A DNA stretch of 64,000 nt, taken from the NCBI GenBank assembly GCA_001939145.1, contig LSRX01001210.1, positions 95,352-159,351 of the forward strand, written 5' to 3'. The DNA comes from Symbiodinium microadriaticum. Its lineage: Eukaryota; Sar; Dinophyceae; Suessiales; Symbiodiniaceae. Position numbers and translations under genes: made by a program. Positions 60,782 through 64,000 of the stretch are shown here, in pieces. How positions within the stretch are numbered: position 1 is the stretch's first letter; each line of letters begins with the position of its first letter. Below the pieces are notes generated by a model. The model saw only the letters and a list, made by a program, of their open reading frames with translations. It was not told the origin of the DNA and searched no databases.

Positions 60782-60916
60782 ACTATAGGGGCCTAAACAA
60801 TTACTGGTACTATTTTGAGGGTTCCTTCTTGTAAGTATACTACAATGGGTCCCAAAACCCTACTCCAATAACCCTAAACCCTAAACCCTAAACTACTCTC
60901 TATTTTGGCCCCTAAA
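60782..60916. mobile_element. MITE-like element, family D, reverse, with CCCTAAA insert
   Basis: ACTATAGGGGCCTAAACAATTAC at the left (the usual right end, reversed) and TATTTTGGCCCCTAAAG at the right; about three CCCTAAA units (60869-60892) lie inside. Confidence 0.65.
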
Positions 60917-62348
60917 GTCAACACTGAACCCTGACCCAGCAAGCCCATACCGTCGCCGGCAGCCCCACAATTCCAAATGCCCAGACCCCACGTCCCAACG
61001 CCAGGAGCCCCATTCAGCGCTAGCTTAGCTTCCATAGACCTTAGGGTTTATAGGGATTGGGGTTTAGGGTTTGGGGTTTGGGGTTTAGGGTTTAGGGTTT
61101 GGGGTTTAGGGCTTGGGGTTTAGGGTTTAGGGTTCTGAAACCCTACAGCCTTGTCTGGATTGAAAGTCCATGGCGCCTGGAGCGGATCCTAAGAATGGCT
61201 ACCCAAACTTGTTACACAAGACAGAACTACAATGGCGACTTTTGGTAAAGCCATGCATTGGCTTGGCTTTGGCAGCTGCAGCCCTGCTGTAGCCAAAGGC
61301 CCTATGCGTTCTTGGGCTCCTTGATCGTACTACGAAAGTAAGGAGCCCTGAGGAATAACATTGGTAATTATTTTGGCTGTTATATCCCTAAACTAACCCT
61401 AAACCCTAAACTGTAAATCCTAAACCCTAAACCCGATCCCCCAGCCCTTAGCCGCGGGCCTTTTCAGTGCAAACCGATGACCTACACACTGTTCCCTGAT
61501 TCCCTCGGGTTGCTCATGATAAACGGTTATAGTATAATGTAACCTCAAAGCTGTTCTAGCTATTGGGGCCCCTGAGTACCTTCAAGCGGGGCTGTTCTGG
61601 GAAGCCCGTTACAAGCTATAACTTCTTCTCCTTCTTGAGATTAAAAAAAAGAACAAACCTTGTGTAAATGCCTAGTAAGGAAGGCCTGTAGGGACCCGTT
61701 GTTTACTCTACGGGCCTTCGTGTTTACGGTGGGTAGCGAGACCCACGGAACTGAATGAACTACTTATTCAGGGGATACTGCTAACACTTATTCAAGCACC
61801 TCTACCAAACCGCACAGCCCGCAAACCCCGAAACTGCGGCAAGCTCCGCGTGCCTTCGGGGTCCCGTGTGGCGCCGTAGCTGGCAGCCTTTCGCCCGTGT
61901 TAAAGTACTGCGGGATGTAAAAAGTTGAGGGCCATCTTTCAGTCAGAAGACCATTATGGTTTAGGGTTTAGGGGTTTAGGGTTTAGGGTTTAGGATTTAG
62001 GGTTTAGGGCCTTCTTTTTGCCGTCGTAAAGTCCATCGGCATCCGGGGGATGAAGCATTTTGGCAGCTCTCCTGATTGTGGCTGGTTTTTTGTGGTCTTT
62101 TGGGTGGCTCCTGGGGCCTCCTGGTAGTCAGAGTCGTCATGGCCTCATTGCCGTCATGTTCGTCGTGGTAAACCCTACATTTATCAAGGGCGCGAAGGAT
62201 GTTATTATGGTGCTCTCCCTAAACCGTAGACCCTGAACCCTAAACCCCTAAACCCTAAGTGCTCTATCACGCTTTGCAGCGCAACGCCGGCATCATCTGT
62301 ATTGGCGCATGTGAGGGCCCCAGGATTCCTTGCTTCTGCCAGGGTCCC
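60917..62348. other. Non-coding with heptamers and element fragments
   Basis: TTTAGGG/TTTGGGG at 61040-61138. A family-I-like arm, GAACTACAATGGCGAC, near 61224. A family-D-like half at 61318-61385 (AAGGAGCCCTGAGGAATAACATTGGTAATTATTTTGG). CCCTAAA at 61392-61438 and TTTAGGG at 61958-62008. Confidence 0.5.
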
Positions 62349-62573
62349 TCATGGAACCCCGTGAACACTAGGTGAAAAGATGTATGTTCTCTCAAAGGAC
62401 CCTCTGTAGATTTTTTGTCTTAAGTTCTGAATCAATACTGTTTTACCACCTGTTGAAGAAGCCACACAAAGCAGTCTTGCTGGTAGCTTCGGCATGATAT
62501 AATATTTGCAGTTTTGGTATTTATATTCAGCTATGTTTATTGGATCTACAGTAGGGATTTCTTCATTCATCAA
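62349..62573 (-). pseudogene. A32-like viral packaging ATPase, N-terminal fragment
   Basis: 74 codons starting at the MMNEE Met. A Lys/Tyr-rich lead is followed by PARLLCVASSTGGKTVLIQNL, in which ASSTGGKT stands for the Walker A (P-loop) of FtsK/HerA-type packaging ATPases, and by FERTYIFSPSVH, a typical strand after the P-loop in A32-like proteins of large DNA viruses and Polinton-type elements. Such proteins power DNA packaging into capsids and are normally 200-300 residues. Here the frame stops soon after SPSVH, so Walker B and the rest are missing. The surroundings are AT-rich, unlike the rest of the window. The family call rests on two motifs; the fragment is probably a dead insertion from a virus of the alga or from a related mobile element. 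Confidence 0.5.
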
Positions 62574-62864
62574 CTAGCAACAGAAGATACAGATGCAAAA
62601 GCTATGATTTTTTCAACTCTTGAGCTTCTTTGAAGCCCAGCAGTGCATAGTTGTATAGTTAGACCACCCAAATTCATAAGAACGAAGTGAGCGCAAAGAC
62701 TCCCGTGTGCTTTGTAATAGTCTACAGAATCATCGGCATGTCATAAGAGCGTGGAATGATTTTATTTAATAATTAGTTCGGACTAGGTGCAAGTTTTCGT
62801 GACATCTTACTATTGAAAGTTGTATAATTTATCCATTTAGTGCCAGTAAGAATAGATAAGATAA
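62574..62864. other. AT-rich island, spacer
   Basis: AT-rich sequence between the two viral-type fragments, heptamer-free; no continuous frame. Confidence 0.5.
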
Positions 62865-63050
62865 CATTTGACTTTGAAGCATATCGTAAACCAGATACCA
62901 GAACTACTCGGAGATGCTATCGGCATACACAGGTCAAAAACATTTGCTGTTTCAAACGATCATACTGCATTGGCAGACATTCATACAGTTATGTTAAATT
63001 GTCCACGACTTGTTTTGAATGCGTGGCTGTTGAATGGGGAACATTCTTAG
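62865..63050 (+). pseudogene. Possible DEDDh-exonuclease C-terminal fragment
   Basis: About 62 codons without an ATG at the start. The stretch NDHTALADIHTVML has the His-x4-Asp arrangement (HTALAD) of the third exonuclease motif of DnaQ-like DEDDh proteins, and LLGDAIGIHRS precedes it. Nothing recognisable of the first two motifs is in frame upstream; an overlapping frame has ITFDFEAYR. It lies in the same AT-rich island as the packaging-ATPase fragment. The identification is tentative. Confidence 0.3.
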
Positions 63051-63340
63051 AAGACTGACACCTCTATATCTTACATAAAGTAAACAATGGCATGCCACTG
63101 TATTGAACAAGTAGTCACATAGTTATTGTTTAATTATAATACATAAGCATCGGAGAAACCGAAAGGTCAAACCTTGGGTTTAACCCTTAACCATAAAGCT
63201 TAACCCCAATTCTATAAGACCCCCATTCCCGTTTTGGGCTATGGCACCTAGGTAGATACGGGTATTGGGGCTCTAGAGTGTGAATAGGACTTTTTCCACA
63301 CTTTGTATTGTCAGGTTGGGGGTGGGTGGTGCCATAACCC
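63051..63340. other. Non-coding
   Basis: AT-rich to about 63145, then the usual composition returns; degenerate CCCTTAACC near 63180-63205. Confidence 0.5.
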
Positions 63341-63344
63341 AAAA

Positions 63345-63531
63345 CCCTACATCCTAAGCCCTAATTAAACCCCAAACCCAAAGCCTAAACCCTAAACCCT
63401 AAGCCCCTAATTAAACCCTAAACCCTGAGCCCCTAATTAAACCCTAAACCCTAAGCCCCTAATTAAACCCTAAACCCTAAGCCCGAAACCCTAAACCCTA
63501 AGCCCCTAATTAAACCCTAAACCCTAAGCCC
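63345..63531 (-). repeat. 26-bp telomere-derived tandem repeat
   Basis: Unit CCCCTAATTAAACCCTAAAC plus CCTAAG, 26 bp, at 63408, 63434 and 63460, then a 48-bp variant; it runs into the gap. Confidence 0.9.
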
Positions 63532-63691
63532 NNNNNNNNNNNNNNNNNNNNNNNNNNNNNNNNNNNNNNNNNNNNNNNNNNNNNNNNNNNNNNNNNNNNN
63601 NNNNNNNNNNNNNNNNNNNNNNNNNNNNNNNNNNNNNNNNNNNNNNNNNNNNNNNNNNNNNNNNNNNNNNNNNNNNNNNNNNNNNNNNNNN
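63532..63691. other. Assembly gap (160 N)
   Basis: Follows the 26-bp tandem repeat, which probably caused the gap. Confidence 1.
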
Positions 63692-64000
63692 AACCCCTAC
63701 AGAACCCTTCTTTCAAAAGCCCCTCCAACGCAATGCTGTTCTACTTTGTTTCGAGCAGAATGTAGGTTCATAGCCCTCCGGCCCCCAAGACCAGCGAGAT
63801 TGGGCGTTTAGGGTTTAGGGCTCTTAAAAGCTTTCGAAAAGCCATGATCAAATCTTACAGACCTCCTGGAGCCCTGATATGATGGCTCAGTGTCAGGCCT
63901 TGGGTAGCAAAGCGAAGGAGGCCGCTTCTTTTTAAGGTTTAGGGTTTAGGGTTTAGGGTTGTGTGTGGACGGCGCAAACTCTTTTTGCGACGGTTTAGGG
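63692..64000. other. Non-coding with heptamers
   Basis: TTTAGGG at 63806-63820, 63930-63960 and at the very end; nothing else recognised. Confidence 0.5.

Overview
The window looks like a piece of nuclear chromosome from a dinoflagellate, most likely of the Symbiodinium/Suessiales type. Three things point there. Plant-type telomere heptamers (TTTAGGG / CCCTAAA), exact and degenerate, are scattered through almost every kilobase in both orientations. The one large element is a Ty1/Copia retrotransposon whose Gag and Pol resemble the dinoflagellate Copia lineage, including DNA-methyltransferase-like and 2OG-Fe(II)-oxygenase-like modules. The one clear cellular gene, a sulfotransferase, has short introns, one with an apparent GA-AG border of the kind known in dinoflagellates. 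The species cannot be fixed from sequence alone. There is no sign of bacterial gene organisation, rRNA, CRISPR or spliced-leader RNA genes.

Layout. 1-5.3 kb: telomere-like blocks, four short inverted-repeat (MITE-like) elements, a 1.3-kb GTCCCGTAAG satellite and a long CATA microsatellite. 5.5-6.9 kb: a minus-strand, three-exon sulfotransferase gene. 7.3-8.1 kb: assembly gap. 8.1-21.4 kb: telomere-like blocks, more MITE-like elements, microsatellites and a perfect 276-bp direct duplication. 21,475-31,313: a complete Copia-type retrotransposon with identical 79-bp LTRs, an AAAAT target-site duplication, a Met-tRNA anticodon-arm primer site and a polypurine tract. 31.3-62.3 kb: the same heptamer and MITE-like landscape with microsatellites, a GCTAGA-rich patch and a triplet-rich patch. 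62.3-63.1 kb: an AT-rich island holding a fragment of an A32-like viral packaging ATPase and a possible DEDDh-exonuclease fragment. The window ends in a 26-bp heptamer-derived tandem repeat, a gap and more heptamers.

Three points stand out. (1) The retrotransposon encodes, besides protease, integrase, reverse transcriptase and RNase H, a C5-methyltransferase-like domain and an HxD...H...R oxygenase-like domain, so it may carry both a writer and an eraser or modifier of base modifications. (2) A 756-bp piece of its gag, bounded by CCACC/GGTGG inverted microhomology, is flipped. The zinc-finger part of Gag therefore lies on the minus strand, and turning it back would give one open frame of 3166 codons. 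(3) Both introns of the sulfotransferase gene have terminal inverted repeats, and intron 1 resembles two intergenic MITE-like elements in this window. This suggests introner-type intron gain from the same pool of about 70-110-bp elements; at least a dozen families are represented here. Telomere-like heptamers sit inside several of these elements but are absent from the gene, the retrotransposon and the viral island.
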